A DNA stretch of 64,000 nt. It comes from Roseiarcus sp963835215. GTDB lineage: Bacteria; Pseudomonadota; Alphaproteobacteria; Rhizobiales; Beijerinckiaceae. This document shows positions 26,523-35,166 of this stretch, in pieces. Position 1 is the stretch's first letter. Each line of letters starts with the position of its first letter. The notes below the pieces were generated by a model. That model was given only the letters and a program-made list of their open reading frames with translations. It was not told the DNA's origin and made no database searches. Location: positions 992,001 through 1,056,000 of the forward strand of contig CAWIES010000002.1 of NCBI GenBank assembly GCA_963835215.1, given 5' to 3'. The position numbers were made by a program, and so were the translations under genes.

Positions 26523-27590
26523 ATGCTAATTCTGACTGACCGGGCCAAGGACGGCGTTGCAATCGGTGACTTTCTGACCGGCGGCAGGGGCTGCCAGGTC
26601 GTCCCCCTGCATCAGGCCCAGGTGCAACCCCAAAAGCATCCGCTCATCGTTTGCGATGTCGATATCGGCAATATGACTTCGGTCAGACTGCTGCGCGCTG
26701 CGCTGCAGCTTCATCGCGTCGAGGCCGACATCCCGGTGCTATTTCTCACGCGCGACAGCAGCCGGCCTACGGCCGCATTGGCGATTTCGCTCGGCGCGAC
26801 GGAATTGGTTTACTGTAACGACAGTCCGAAGGCGGTTCATGCGGCTGCCGAGAGGTTGATCTCCGCCTATCAGAGCAGAAAAAACAAAGTTGCGAGACGC
26901 CCCGCCGGGGTGACGGAAGCACGCGCATCCGACGCAAAATCGGCGCTTGCCAGCTGCTTTGAGGCCGTGAAGCGCGGTAAACCCGTATCAATTGCGGAAC
27001 TGGACCGGGGCGCCAGCGCCGTACTTGGCGCGATCAAACATGCCAACATCGGATCGTGGCTGGATGTCGTCTGGAAGTTTGACGACGTAACCTACCAGCA
27101 CTGCCTGCTGATGGCCGGCTTGTGCGCCGCGTTCGCCGTGAATTCGGGGCTCACGCCGGATCATCAGCAGTTGCTTTTGCAGGCCGCGCTTGTCCACGAT
27201 GTTGGCAAGGCGCGCATACCCCCAAGCATCCTCAACAAGCCTGGCGCCCTGTCGAAGCCCGAGATGGACATCATGCGGACCCACCCGGCGCTAGGTCATG
27301 CCATGCTTGCCGGCCAGCGTGGCGTCAACCCAGTGATTCTGGATGTGATTCGCCATCACCATGAGTACCTGGACGGCACGGGGTACCCAGACCATCTTCA
27401 GGGGCGGGAGATTTCGGATTACGTGCGAATCGCGACCATCTGCGACATTTACGCCGCGCTGATTGAACGCCGCCCCTACAAAGCGCCGATGCCCCCTCGG
27501 CAGGCGCTCGCCGTGCTGACGGACCTAGGGGGCAAACTCGACGCAGACATGCTGAAACGTTTTGCAGCGGCGGTTACAGACAAGGGTTGA
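26523..27590 (+). CDS. HD-GYP domain protein with N-terminal receiver-like domain
   Basis: A putative cyclic di-GMP phosphodiesterase of 355 residues. Residues 1-120 resemble a response-regulator receiver fold (CDVDIGNMTSVRLLR with a possible phospho-Asp, then IPVLFLTRDSS). The usual conserved Lys near its end is not apparent, so it may be a degenerate receiver. The C-terminal half has the metal-binding HDVGKARIP and the signature HHHEYLDGTGYP with DIYAAL, so both HD and GYP motifs are intact. Base composition is less GC-rich than that of the flanking genes, hinting at acquisition. No partner kinase is adjacent. Confidence 0.88.
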   Translation: MLILTDRAKDGVAIGDFLTGGRGCQVVPLHQAQVQPQKHPLIVCDVDIGNMTSVRLLRAALQLHRVEADIPVLFLTRDSSRPTAALAISLGATELVYCNDSPKAVHAAAERLISAYQSRKNKVARRPAGVTEARASDAKSALASCFEAVKRGKPVSIAELDRGASAVLGAIKHANIGSWLDVVWKFDDVTYQHCLLMAGLCAAFAVNSGLTPDHQQLLLQAALVHDVGKARIPPSILNKPGALSKPEMDIMRTHPALGHAMLAGQRGVNPVILDVIRHHHEYLDGTGYPDHLQGREISDYVRIATICDIYAALIERRPYKAPMPPRQALAVLTDLGGKLDADMLKRFAAAVTDKG

Positions 27591-28218
27591 CCTGCTCCTG
27601 ACGCCGACTTGGGGGCAAGCCGCCGTTGTCGTAGCTATAGTCAAACTCTGACCGTATGCGGACGGACAGCCTCGCCAGTTCCAAAACACCGGTCGAATCG
27701 CCGGCCTCAAGGCGCAGACGGAGCGCGTCGGCGTCGCCGGTCCGATGAGCGCGCGGTTTCTCGAGGATGATGATGTCTGGACAGCCTTCGCGGGCCGCTG
27801 GCAGGGGCGACGCCGCCGGTGACGCATCGCGGGCGTCGACCCGGACCGTCCAGGATGCGGCATCGCTCCAACACAGGCATAGTGTCGGCTTTCAGGGAAT
27901 GACGACTTGGGAGGGAATGGCGTCGCTGGACGCATTGCTGACGCCAAATGAGGCGTCATCTGCGCCCTCAGCTTGGCGCGACAGTTGCCGGGCTTGGCCC
28001 TGACGGGCCGTGGCGCTTAGTCAGGGCTCGTTGGTGAGCTCGAGCAAGGCTGCCGCGGCGCCTCGAATTGAGGCGATGGCGGCGGAGGCCAGAGGTCAAT
28101 GGCCTTCGCCAACGCTCCGCTGCGACGCCCGCCTCCGCGCCCGCTTCGGTCCGCCCGCCGGCAACGCGAGATTCGCTGCGGCCGAACATCCAGCCCTGCG
28201 GCGACCGGCGCGAGCCGA
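27591..28218. other. 628-bp stretch without a supported gene
   Basis: Frames on both strands give low-complexity Arg/Ser/Pro/Ala translations with no start site or motif I can support. Part of the region may be decayed coding sequence. No palindrome or RNA structure stood out. Confidence 0.5.
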
Positions 28219-28635
28219 TCAAAAATAATTGGTCGGCTGCACGCCGAAGACGCTGTTGACCGCGACGAACGGGAGTTCCGCGATCTCGCCGGCGGCGTAA
28301 ACTGGCGCGCCAATCAGCACGCGCGGATCGTTCGCGCGCGGGGGAAACACGACTTCGACCAACCGGAACGGGAGGCTGACGATCGTCCCAGCGATCGCGA
28401 CCGGCGCCGTTATGATGGCGGCGGGTCCATGGAAAGCGTCGGGAGCGGTGGCGACCGACCCGTGATCGGCGTGTTTTCTAACGATAATATCGTTGGCGCC
28501 GACCCGAGGATGGGTCCGGCGGACGATCCGATGGTGGATGTCGCTATTCTGAACGTCCGCAGCCGCCGGCAGGCTATACGTCCCGGCAAACAGCGCTACG
28601 CCTGCGACGGCGTACGCAAGTCTCGATCTCTGCAT
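28219..28635 (-). CDS. Secreted hypothetical protein, 138 residues
   Basis: The protein begins MQRSRLAYAVAGVALFAG and has a predicted Sec signal with cleavage after LPAAA (about residue 24). A mature part of about 110 residues follows, with the hydrophobic stretch AAIITAPVAIAGTIVSLPFRLVEVVFPP and a C-terminus ending GVQPTNYF. I do not recognise the family; the repeated 'GAPVYAAGEIAELPF' style resembles small cell-envelope proteins. The ATG at 28635 has GGAG at a suitable distance; an ATG at 28650 is possible. Confidence 0.65.
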   Translation of the reverse strand: MQRSRLAYAVAGVALFAGTYSLPAAADVQNSDIHHRIVRRTHPRVGANDIIVRKHADHGSVATAPDAFHGPAAIITAPVAIAGTIVSLPFRLVEVVFPPRANDPRVLIGAPVYAAGEIAELPFVAVNSVFGVQPTNYF

Positions 28636-29202
28636 GCCTGTAAGCTCCATTCGTGTCCCGATGATCGGGTCACGTATGGGGCTCCCAAAATGAGGCGATT
28701 GATGGGCTTCGCATCGCTCGTTTCCGGTCTCCCCGGCCACAGACCCGCCTCGATCTTGGAGCTCGTGAATTCGGCGGCCGCCTCCACCGGCGCGCCTGGC
28801 CTAAAATCTCGCCGCCCCGCTCGCCCGACAATTGCGCCGCCGATCGAAGAGTTCGTCGCGAAAGACCGAATTGACGTCTTGCCGGACCCTGCGACCACTC
28901 AAATCGCCCCGTCGACTCCGTAGCGGCTTGGCGCCGGCATGAAGAGCAACGACCGGAGTCCACGCGCAGCCGCCAAGACGGCGGGTCGCCTGAACGTCCA
29001 CTACAGAGCCGACGCGACCATCGCCTGAACGGCGAGTTTGGGCGCGAAGCGGCCGTTCAAACGGCTCCACTCCGGCCCCTTTGGCGCCGATTGCCGAAAT
29101 TCGCCCCGCCGCCATCGCCGACGGCTGGCCTTTGCCGTTAAAATCAGTATGGTGCGCGCCGCGTTCGCGCCGGTTTCGCGCCCAGCCTTGAGGAACAACG
29201 AC
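28636..29202. other. 567-bp stretch upstream of efp without a supported gene
   Basis: No convincing gene on either strand. The right end must contain the efp promoter. An in-frame extension of efp back to 29158 is not family-like and was not used. Confidence 0.45.
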
Positions 29203-29772
29203 GTGAGGGTCATCGCCAGCTCGATTCGCAAAGGCAACATTCTCGAGCGCGAGGATGGCCAGCTTTGCGTCGTGCTCTCCGCCGAAAGCTTCCATCCCGG
29301 CAAGGGCACGCCGACGACGCAGATCGACATGCGCCGCCTGTCCGACGGGGTGAAGGTCACCGACCGCTTCAAGACCACGGAACAGGTCGAGCGCGCCTTC
29401 GTCGAGGACAAGAATTACGACTTCCTCTATTCCGACGGCGACGGCTTTCATTTCATGAACGCCGAGACCTTCGACCAGATCCAGGTGCCCGAGGACGTGA
29501 TCGGCGACCAGAAGCAGTGGTTGCAGGAGGGCATGAAGGTCATCCTGTCGATCTTCAACGAGCTTCCGGTCGGCATCCAGCTGCCGCCGCGGGTGACGCT
29601 GGAGATCATCGAGACCGAGCCGGCGATGAAGGGCCAGACCGCCTCTTCGTCATATAAGCCCGCTAAGCTGTCCAACGGGGCGCGCGTCATGGTGCCGCCG
29701 CACGTATCGACCGGAACCCGCGTCGTCATCCAGACGGAAGACGGCGCTTACGTCGAGCGCGCCAAGGACTGA
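29203..29772 (+). CDS. efp: Elongation factor P
   Basis: Translation factor that relieves ribosome stalling at proline runs, 189 residues. The GTG start at 29203 gives the family N-terminus (M)RVIASSIRKGN. The loop ESFHPGKGTPTTQ carries the conserved Lys that is modified by beta-lysylation. OB-fold domains II and III follow, ending with TGTRVVIQTEDGAYVERAKD. An epmA gene is encoded at 23.3-24.4 kb, so the modified form of EF-P is expected. Confidence 0.96.
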   Translation: MRVIASSIRKGNILEREDGQLCVVLSAESFHPGKGTPTTQIDMRRLSDGVKVTDRFKTTEQVERAFVEDKNYDFLYSDGDGFHFMNAETFDQIQVPEDVIGDQKQWLQEGMKVILSIFNELPVGIQLPPRVTLEIIETEPAMKGQTASSSYKPAKLSNGARVMVPPHVSTGTRVVIQTEDGAYVERAKD

Positions 29773-29805
29773 CGCGTTTCCGCCCTGAAACTTAGGAGGC
29801 GAAGC

Positions 29806-30795
29806 ATGCAGCTCGGCGTTATTGGTCTGGGGCGAATGGGCGCCAATATCGTGCGTCGGCTGACGCGCGACGGGCATAGCTGCGTCGTCTACGATCGCGA
29901 TCCGGCGCCCGGCAAGGCGCTGGCGGGCGAGACCAAGAGCGCAAGCGCGGTCGACGGACTCGCCGCGATGATCAAAGCGCTCGCCGCGCCGCGCACGGTC
30001 TGGATCATGCTGCCGGCCGGCGCGCCGACCGAATCGACCATCGAAGCGCTACGCCCGTTGCTCGCGCGCGGCGACTGCATCATCGACGGGGGCAACAGCT
30101 TCTGGCGCGACGACGTGCGTCGCGGCAAGTCGCTCGCCGCCGACGGCATCGACTATATGGACGTCGGCGTCAGCGGCGGCGTCTGGGGGCTCGAGCGCGG
30201 CTTCTGTCTGATGATCGGCGGCCCGCGTGAGACCGCGCTCCGGCTCGATTCGATCTTCAAGACGCTCGCCCCGGGCATTGGCTCCATTCCCCTGACCCCA
30301 GGGCGGGAAGGGCGCAACCCGAGCGTCGAACAAGGCTATCTCTACACCGGCCCGTGCGGCGCCGGCCATTTCGTCAAGATGGTGCACAACGGCGTCGAAT
30401 ATGGGCTGATGCAGGCCTACGCCGAGGGTTTCGACATCTTGCGCAACGCCGACGCGCCCGGCGTCGACGCCGATCATCGCTTCACGCTCGAAGTTGCCGA
30501 CATCGCCGAAGTGTGGCGGCGCGGCAGCGTCGTCTCCTCCTGGCTGCTCGATCTGACGGCGAGCGCGCTGGCGCGCGAAGAGAAGCTCGAATCCTATTCC
30601 GGCTTCGTCGAGGATTCAGGCGAAGGGCGCTGGACGCTGCTGGCGGCGATCGACGAGTCGGTGCCCGCCGAAGTGCTCTCGGCCGCGCTCTACGCGCGCT
30701 TCCGCTCGCGCCAGACCCACACCTACGCCGAGAAGATCATCTCGGCGATGCGCCAGGGCTTCGGCGGCCACCTGGAGCCGAAGAAGCAGGGCTGA
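29806..30795 (+). CDS. gnd: 6-phosphogluconate dehydrogenase, decarboxylating, short form
   Basis: Oxidises and decarboxylates 6-phosphogluconate to ribulose 5-phosphate. The 329-residue protein is the short, usually NAD-linked form (GndA/YqeC type). Seen: the Rossmann start MQLGVIGLGRMGANIVRRL, VWIMLPAG, IIDGGNSFWRDD near residue 88, VSGGVWGLERG, and the catalytic GHFVKMVHNGVEYGLMQAYAEG near residue 186. It lies 33 bp after efp and shares its strand with zwf upstream. Confidence 0.93.
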   Translation: MQLGVIGLGRMGANIVRRLTRDGHSCVVYDRDPAPGKALAGETKSASAVDGLAAMIKALAAPRTVWIMLPAGAPTESTIEALRPLLARGDCIIDGGNSFWRDDVRRGKSLAADGIDYMDVGVSGGVWGLERGFCLMIGGPRETALRLDSIFKTLAPGIGSIPLTPGREGRNPSVEQGYLYTGPCGAGHFVKMVHNGVEYGLMQAYAEGFDILRNADAPGVDADHRFTLEVADIAEVWRRGSVVSSWLLDLTASALAREEKLESYSGFVEDSGEGRWTLLAAIDESVPAEVLSAALYARFRSRQTHTYAEKIISAMRQGFGGHLEPKKQG

Positions 30796-30833
30796 GGGCG
30801 GCGGCGCATTTTTTGGCCCTACCGCCCCAGCGC

Positions 30834-30864
30834 CGTCACGGCCGGGCTTGACCCGGCCATGACG
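30834..30864. repeat. REP-like palindrome between convergent genes
   Basis: CGTCACGGCCGGG and CCCGGCCATGACG flank a CTTGA loop, forming a stem of about 13 bp with one mismatch. This matches the CATGGCCGGGCTTG...CCCGGCCATG element widely dispersed in Rhizobiales. It sits between the convergent gnd and binding-protein genes and may act as a bidirectional transcript end. Confidence 0.8.
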
Positions 30865-30899
30865 CGGAGGGGCGGAGCGGCGTGCCGCCCGCCCGCGCC

Positions 30900-31736
30900 T
30901 CAGTAAAAGCCGACCGGAAAATACTTCAGATAGATCTCTGCGTAGACGCCGCGCGCAGCGATGCGGGCGAAGGCCCAGTCGATGGCGCGGCGTAACTCCA
31001 CGTCTTCCTTGCGCACCGCGATGCCGACGCCCTCGCCGAAATAGCGGCTCTCCGTGTACGGCCCGCCTCTGAAGGCGCAGCAATCGGCGGAGTCTTCACC
31101 CGCCAGCCACACCGCCAGCGACAGTCCATCGGCGAAGATCGCGTCGAGCTGTCCGGTGCGCAGGGCGTCGTGCAGCGCGGCGAAATTGGGGTAGGGCTTG
31201 GCGAGCGCGGCGGGGAAGAAGGTCGCGAGATAGGATTGATGCGCCGAGCCGGCGATGACGCCGACGGATTTGCCCGTCAGCGTCACCGGCGTCGCGTCAG
31301 CGAGCTGCGAATCCTTGCGCGTCGCGAAACGCGCCGGCGTTTGATAATAGGGCTGGGAGAAGTCGATGCGCGCGCGTGTCGCGGCGCTGGCGGCGATGGA
31401 AGCGATCACCGCGTCGCCCTTGCCGGTCTCCAGCGAGTCGATCAGCGTGTCCCAGCGCCGCGCCTGGATGGTGCAGCCGATGTGCAGCTCCTCGCAGATC
31501 GCTCGCGCGATCTCGACGTTGAAACCGATCAGCGAGCCATCGGCGAGGGCGAAGTTGAGCGGCGGATAATCGTCGTCGGTGAGGAAGCGGATCGCCCGCA
31601 GCGCCGAGAGATCCGGCCGCTCGAGATGCAACCCTGGGTCCCAGAAACTCGGAGCGGGCAAACGGTCGGCGGCGAGCGCCGAACCGGCGAGCGCGATCGC
31701 CGTTACAACTGACGCCATGTAACGCGCGGCCCGCAT
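30900..31736 (-). CDS. Extracellular solute-binding protein, family 3
   Basis: A 278-residue periplasmic binding protein of the amino-acid type. It has a signal peptide with cleavage at about SALAADRL, then IRFLTDDDYPPLNFALADG, LIGFNVEIARAICEEL, WDTLIDSLETGKGDAVIAS and FSQPYYQTPARFAT, all typical of family 3. The extra Cys pair SADCCAFRGGPY is unusual. The ATG at 31736 was taken; TTG at 31742 is an alternative. No permease or ATPase is adjacent, so it is a solitary binding protein or a sensor. It is divergent from a glycosyltransferase gene. Confidence 0.85.
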   Translation of the reverse strand: MRAARYMASVVTAIALAGSALAADRLPAPSFWDPGLHLERPDLSALRAIRFLTDDDYPPLNFALADGSLIGFNVEIARAICEELHIGCTIQARRWDTLIDSLETGKGDAVIASIAASAATRARIDFSQPYYQTPARFATRKDSQLADATPVTLTGKSVGVIAGSAHQSYLATFFPAALAKPYPNFAALHDALRTGQLDAIFADGLSLAVWLAGEDSADCCAFRGGPYTESRYFGEGVGIAVRKEDVELRRAIDWAFARIAARGVYAEIYLKYFPVGFY

Positions 31737-31852
31737 GGTCAATCCCGAAGATTTGTTTCAAGCTATCGGAAGGGGAGCGTCGCGCGGCGCCCGATACGGC
31801 TGAGCGCGACGCCGCTCTTCGCCTTGCGGCGAGCGTAGAGCGGAGTCGTAGC

Positions 31853-33811
31853 GTGAGCAATTTTCCGAAGCAAGCGGCGGCCGAGGGGCGCGGCTGGTCG
31901 CAGCGGGTCGAGTTTGGCGCTCTTGCCCTCAACGAACGACGGGGGCCGCTCGCGGCGGCGGCCCGCGCCGGCGCCGACTTCGCTCCGGAAATCGCCTTCC
32001 TCGCCGCGCAGGGCTTCGAGCCGGGTCTACTGCTGCGCGCCACCGCCGCGGCCCGATCCGGCGGGGTTTCCGCCGATCAAGCGCTGCTGGGCGAGGGCAT
32101 GCTGGGCGAAGAGGTCTATTACCGCGCGCTGGCGCGCCATTTGCGCCTGCCCTTTTATCGTGGCGAGATCGCGATCGACGCCGGCGTCGACGCCGAGCCG
32201 GCAATTGCCAGCGGCGTTGCGCCGCTCGCCCCCAACCGCGCCGGTCTGCGGGTTGTCGCGGCGCCGCGCGCGGCGGCGGTGCGTTATCTTCTCGCCCAAG
32301 GGGCGGTCGGCACGCTGATCTCTGGTCTCGCGATCGCCTCGCCCCAGCGCCTCAGCGCGATGGTGCGCGCGCAAGCGGCGACCCGGATCGCCGAGGCCGC
32401 ATCGGGCGCGCTCGAGCGGCGCGACGCCGCGCTCAGCGCCCATTCCGGTCTCAGTCGCCGTCAGTGCGTCGTTCTCGCCGTCGCCGCGCCGCTTTGGGTC
32501 GCCGCGACGACGCTGGCGCCGGAACAGACGGCCATGGCGATTTCGGCGGCGCTGTGGGCGCTGTTCGCCGGCGCGATCGTGCTGCGCAATCTCGCCGTCG
32601 CGGCGGCGGGCGGCTCGCCCCATTGCGCCCCGCTCGAGGACGCCGAGCTGCCGATCTACACGATCATCTCGCCGCTGCGCGGCGAGGAGCGCGTGGTTGG
32701 CAAGCTCGCCCGGGCGCTCGATGCGCTCGACTATCCGCGAGGCAAGCTCGACATCAAATTCGTCGTCGAGCGCGACGACTCCGCCACCCTGGCGGCGATC
32801 TGCGCGTTGCATCTGCCGGCGCGCTACGAGATCGTCGTCGCGCCGCCCGGCATGCCGGCGACCAAGCCGCGCGCGCTCAATGTCGCGTTGCCCTCGGCGC
32901 GCGGGGGCCTCGTCGTCGTCTATGACGCCGAAGACGAGCCCGACCCCGATCAATTGCGTCTCGCCGCGGCGCGCTTCGCGGCAGACAATTCAGTCGACTG
33001 TCTGCAGGCGGCGCTGGCGATCGAAAATTCCGGCGACTCCTGGCTCAGCGCGATGTTCGCCATCGAATACGCCACGCTCTTCGATCTCATCGATCCCGGC
33101 CTCGCGGCGCTCGATCTGCCGATCGCGCTCGGGGGCACCTCCAATCATTTTCGCATCGAGACGTTGCGGCGGGTCGGCGGCTGGGACGCCTGGAACGTCA
33201 CCGAAGACGCGGATCTCGGCATCCGCCTCGCGGTCGCCGGCGCGCGTGTTGGCGCACTCGCGTCGGAAACCCGCGAAGAGGCGCCCGCCGAACTCGCCGC
33301 GTGGTTTCGCCAGCGCGTGCGTTGGCAGAAGGGCTGGATGCAGACCTTGATCGTTCACAGCCGCCGGCCCGTGCGCTTCGTTCGCGCGCTCGGCCCGTTG
33401 CGCGCGCTGGCGGCGCTGGCGATGATCGGCGGCGCGACGTTTGGCGGACTGTTCGGGCCGCCGCTGTTCTTCGCCGCGCTGTGGCGCGCGCTCTCAGGCC
33501 AGCTCGGCGCAGCCGACGTCTGGCGGCTCGGCGGCGACCTTGCGATCTATCTGTTGGCGCTCAGCGGGCTGATGACGGCGGTAATCCCCGGCCTGACCTC
33601 GATGCGGCGGCGACGGATCGCAGCGCACCCGAGCATTCTCGCGACGCTGCCGGTCTATTTCGCCTTGATTTGCCTCGCGACCTGGGCGGCGCTGTTCGAC
33701 CTCGCCGTCCGGCCGTTCTATTGGTCCAAGACCGTGCACGGCCGCCGCCGCCGTGCGGCCTGCGGCATTCAAGGCGGCGCGCGAGACGCTGGCAAGGCGC
33801 TAGGCGCTTAA
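31853..33811 (+). CDS. Membrane glycosyltransferase, family 2, with N-terminal type II secretion GspE_N-like domain
   Basis: A 652-residue membrane protein starting at GTG 31853. Residues about 60-165 resemble the GspE/PilB N-terminal domain (AARSGGVSADQALLGEG, EVYYRALARHLRLPFY). A hydrophobic segment lies near 205-245. A processive GT2 catalytic domain follows, with YTIISPLRGEERVVG, KFVVERDDS, VYDAEDEPDPDQL (the DxD-type region), TEDADLGIRLA and QRVRWQKGWMQT (the QxxRW motif). C-terminal membrane helices finish it. It probably makes or exports a surface polysaccharide; the product is unknown. No other polysaccharide genes are near. Confidence 0.85.
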   Translation: MSNFPKQAAAEGRGWSQRVEFGALALNERRGPLAAAARAGADFAPEIAFLAAQGFEPGLLLRATAAARSGGVSADQALLGEGMLGEEVYYRALARHLRLPFYRGEIAIDAGVDAEPAIASGVAPLAPNRAGLRVVAAPRAAAVRYLLAQGAVGTLISGLAIASPQRLSAMVRAQAATRIAEAASGALERRDAALSAHSGLSRRQCVVLAVAAPLWVAATTLAPEQTAMAISAALWALFAGAIVLRNLAVAAAGGSPHCAPLEDAELPIYTIISPLRGEERVVGKLARALDALDYPRGKLDIKFVVERDDSATLAAICALHLPARYEIVVAPPGMPATKPRALNVALPSARGGLVVVYDAEDEPDPDQLRLAAARFAADNSVDCLQAALAIENSGDSWLSAMFAIEYATLFDLIDPGLAALDLPIALGGTSNHFRIETLRRVGGWDAWNVTEDADLGIRLAVAGARVGALASETREEAPAELAAWFRQRVRWQKGWMQTLIVHSRRPVRFVRALGPLRALAALAMIGGATFGGLFGPPLFFAALWRALSGQLGAADVWRLGGDLAIYLLALSGLMTAVIPGLTSMRRRRIAAHPSILATLPVYFALICLATWAALFDLAVRPFYWSKTVHGRRRRAACGIQGGARDAGKALGA

Positions 33812-34209
33812 GGCCCGAAGCCCGGGCGGTTGACTTGGATATAGGTGCGCAACGGCCCCATCGGCGTATTGGCCTGCGCGTCGAGAGCGACCCCAGCGCC
33901 CGCGATCATGCCCGGCGCCACGGGCGCCTGCAGCGGGCCAGGCGCGCCACGCGGCGTCGTGTCGGCGCCGGCGGCGACATAGCCGCTGAAGCGCACGCAA
34001 GCGTCGGAACCGGGAACCGCGAGGAAGCCAACGCCAAGCGAACGGCAGCGCGCGTCCCCGCTCTGCGGCATTGGCGCGTCGCCGGCGCGCGCGCCCGTCG
34101 CAGCCAGACATGCTGCGAGCGCAAGCGTCGACAAGGACGCCGTCGACAAAGTTTGTGTTGACAGACCTTGCGTCCACAAAACACGCGCGCGTTGCGCCAT
34201 CGCAGTCAT
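33808..34209 (-). CDS. Short secreted porin-like protein
   Basis: A 133-residue protein with a signal peptide (LALAACLAATGARA, cleavage near residue 42). Then comes RCRSLGVGFLAVPGSDACVRFSGYV, which resembles the opening of alphaproteobacterial porins (two Cys, then RxSGxV). A short beta-like part ends in GPLRTYIQVNRPGFGP. Full-length porins of this type have 350 or more residues, so this is a fragment or a separate small family. The start is at 34209 or 34200. Its stop overlaps the end of the glycosyltransferase by two bases. Confidence 0.65.
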   Translation of the reverse strand: MTAMAQRARVLWTQGLSTQTLSTASLSTLALAACLAATGARAGDAPMPQSGDARCRSLGVGFLAVPGSDACVRFSGYVAAGADTTPRGAPGPLQAPVAPGMIAGAGVALDAQANTPMGPLRTYIQVNRPGFGP

Positions 34210-34301
34210 CCGAGCGGTCCGATTTGAGCGCGGCACGATGCGTCGACTTCGTGGCGGCAACATGGCGCGTGACGATTCGCATTGTGGATGACGCGGCGAC
34301 T

Positions 34302-35046
34302 TCATCGCCAATCGCCGAAGCAACTCTGGATCAGAGCCAAGGCCGCCACGGCCGCGGTGTCTGCGCGCAGGATGCGCGGCCCGAGGCTGAGCCGCAGCAC
34401 GCGCGGCAGCGCGCCAATCGCGCGCCGCTCGCTCTCCTCGAAGCCGCCCTCGGGGCCGATCAGCAGCGACACGCCGGCTTCGGCCGCTACGTTCGCCATG
34501 GCGGCGATTGGATTGGCGAGCGGCGCATCTTCGTCGCAAAACACCAGCAGACGTTCGGCAGGCCATTCGGCGAGGAGTTCGTCGAGCTTTCGCTCGGGGG
34601 CGATCTCCGGCAGCCAGATGACGCCGCATTGTTCGGCCGCCTCGCGCGCATTGGCGGCGAGGCGGACGAGATTGATGCGGCTCGCCTGGGTGCGGCGGGT
34701 GAGGACCGGCTGCAGACGGCGCGCGCCCATCTCCACCGCTTTCTGCGCGACATAGTCGAGCCGCGCGTGCTTGAGCGGGGCGAAGAGATAGTCGATGTCG
34801 GGCGGCAGCTCCTGGGGCCGCAGGCGTTCGCCGATCGTCAGCGAGACGTTGCGCCGCGCGAGCGCGCCGACCGCGGCGGCAAATTCGCCATCGCGCCCGT
34901 TGAAGACCAACACCCGCGCGCCGGCGCGCAGCCGCAAGACGTTGACGAGATAATTGGCCTCGTCGGGCGACAACGCCGCGATGTCGCCTTCGGCGAAGGT
35001 CGCGCTCGAGGCAAAGGCGCGGGGTGGTGAAATCGGTGCGGGCCAT
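34302..35046 (-). CDS. rsmE: 16S rRNA (uracil-1498-N3)-methyltransferase (one frameshift near the start as assembled)
   Basis: SPOUT-class rRNA methyltransferase. The main frame gives SPDEANYLVNVLRLRAGARVLVFNGRDGEF, PLKHARLDYVAQKAVEMGARRLQPVLTRRTQ, and the SAM-binding knot LLIGPEGGFEESE with LSLGPRILRADTAAVAAL. The true N-terminus MARTDFTTPR lies in another frame from the ATG at 35046. One extra base at about 35012-35018 joins it to FASSATFAEGDIAAL, giving 247 residues as expected for RsmE. Confidence 0.9.
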
Positions 35047-35166
35047 GAACAGTCCGGCGGGGGCGAGCGGGCGCTGTCCTAACATAATATCGCCGGCGGT
35101 AACGGCGCGGGGGGCGGGCGCGAAGGAGAGGATGACGCGCTCACCCAGCGCGAAGCGGAGACCAAC

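Noticed and set aside
27525..27959. Minus-strand frame of 144 codons after the HD-GYP gene
   Set aside because: Overlaps the 3' end of the HD-GYP gene and has a low-complexity translation without motifs.
30900..31736. Link of the family-3 binding protein to methanol or lanthanide oxidation (XoxJ-like)
   Set aside because: Such proteins can look similar, but no xoxF, mxaF or cytochrome partner is adjacent, so a general binding-protein call is safer.
33808..35085. Long minus-strand open frame of 425 codons
   Set aside because: It is a composite: its first residues are the true start of rsmE, its middle is rsmE in the wrong frame, and its end is the separate porin-like gene.
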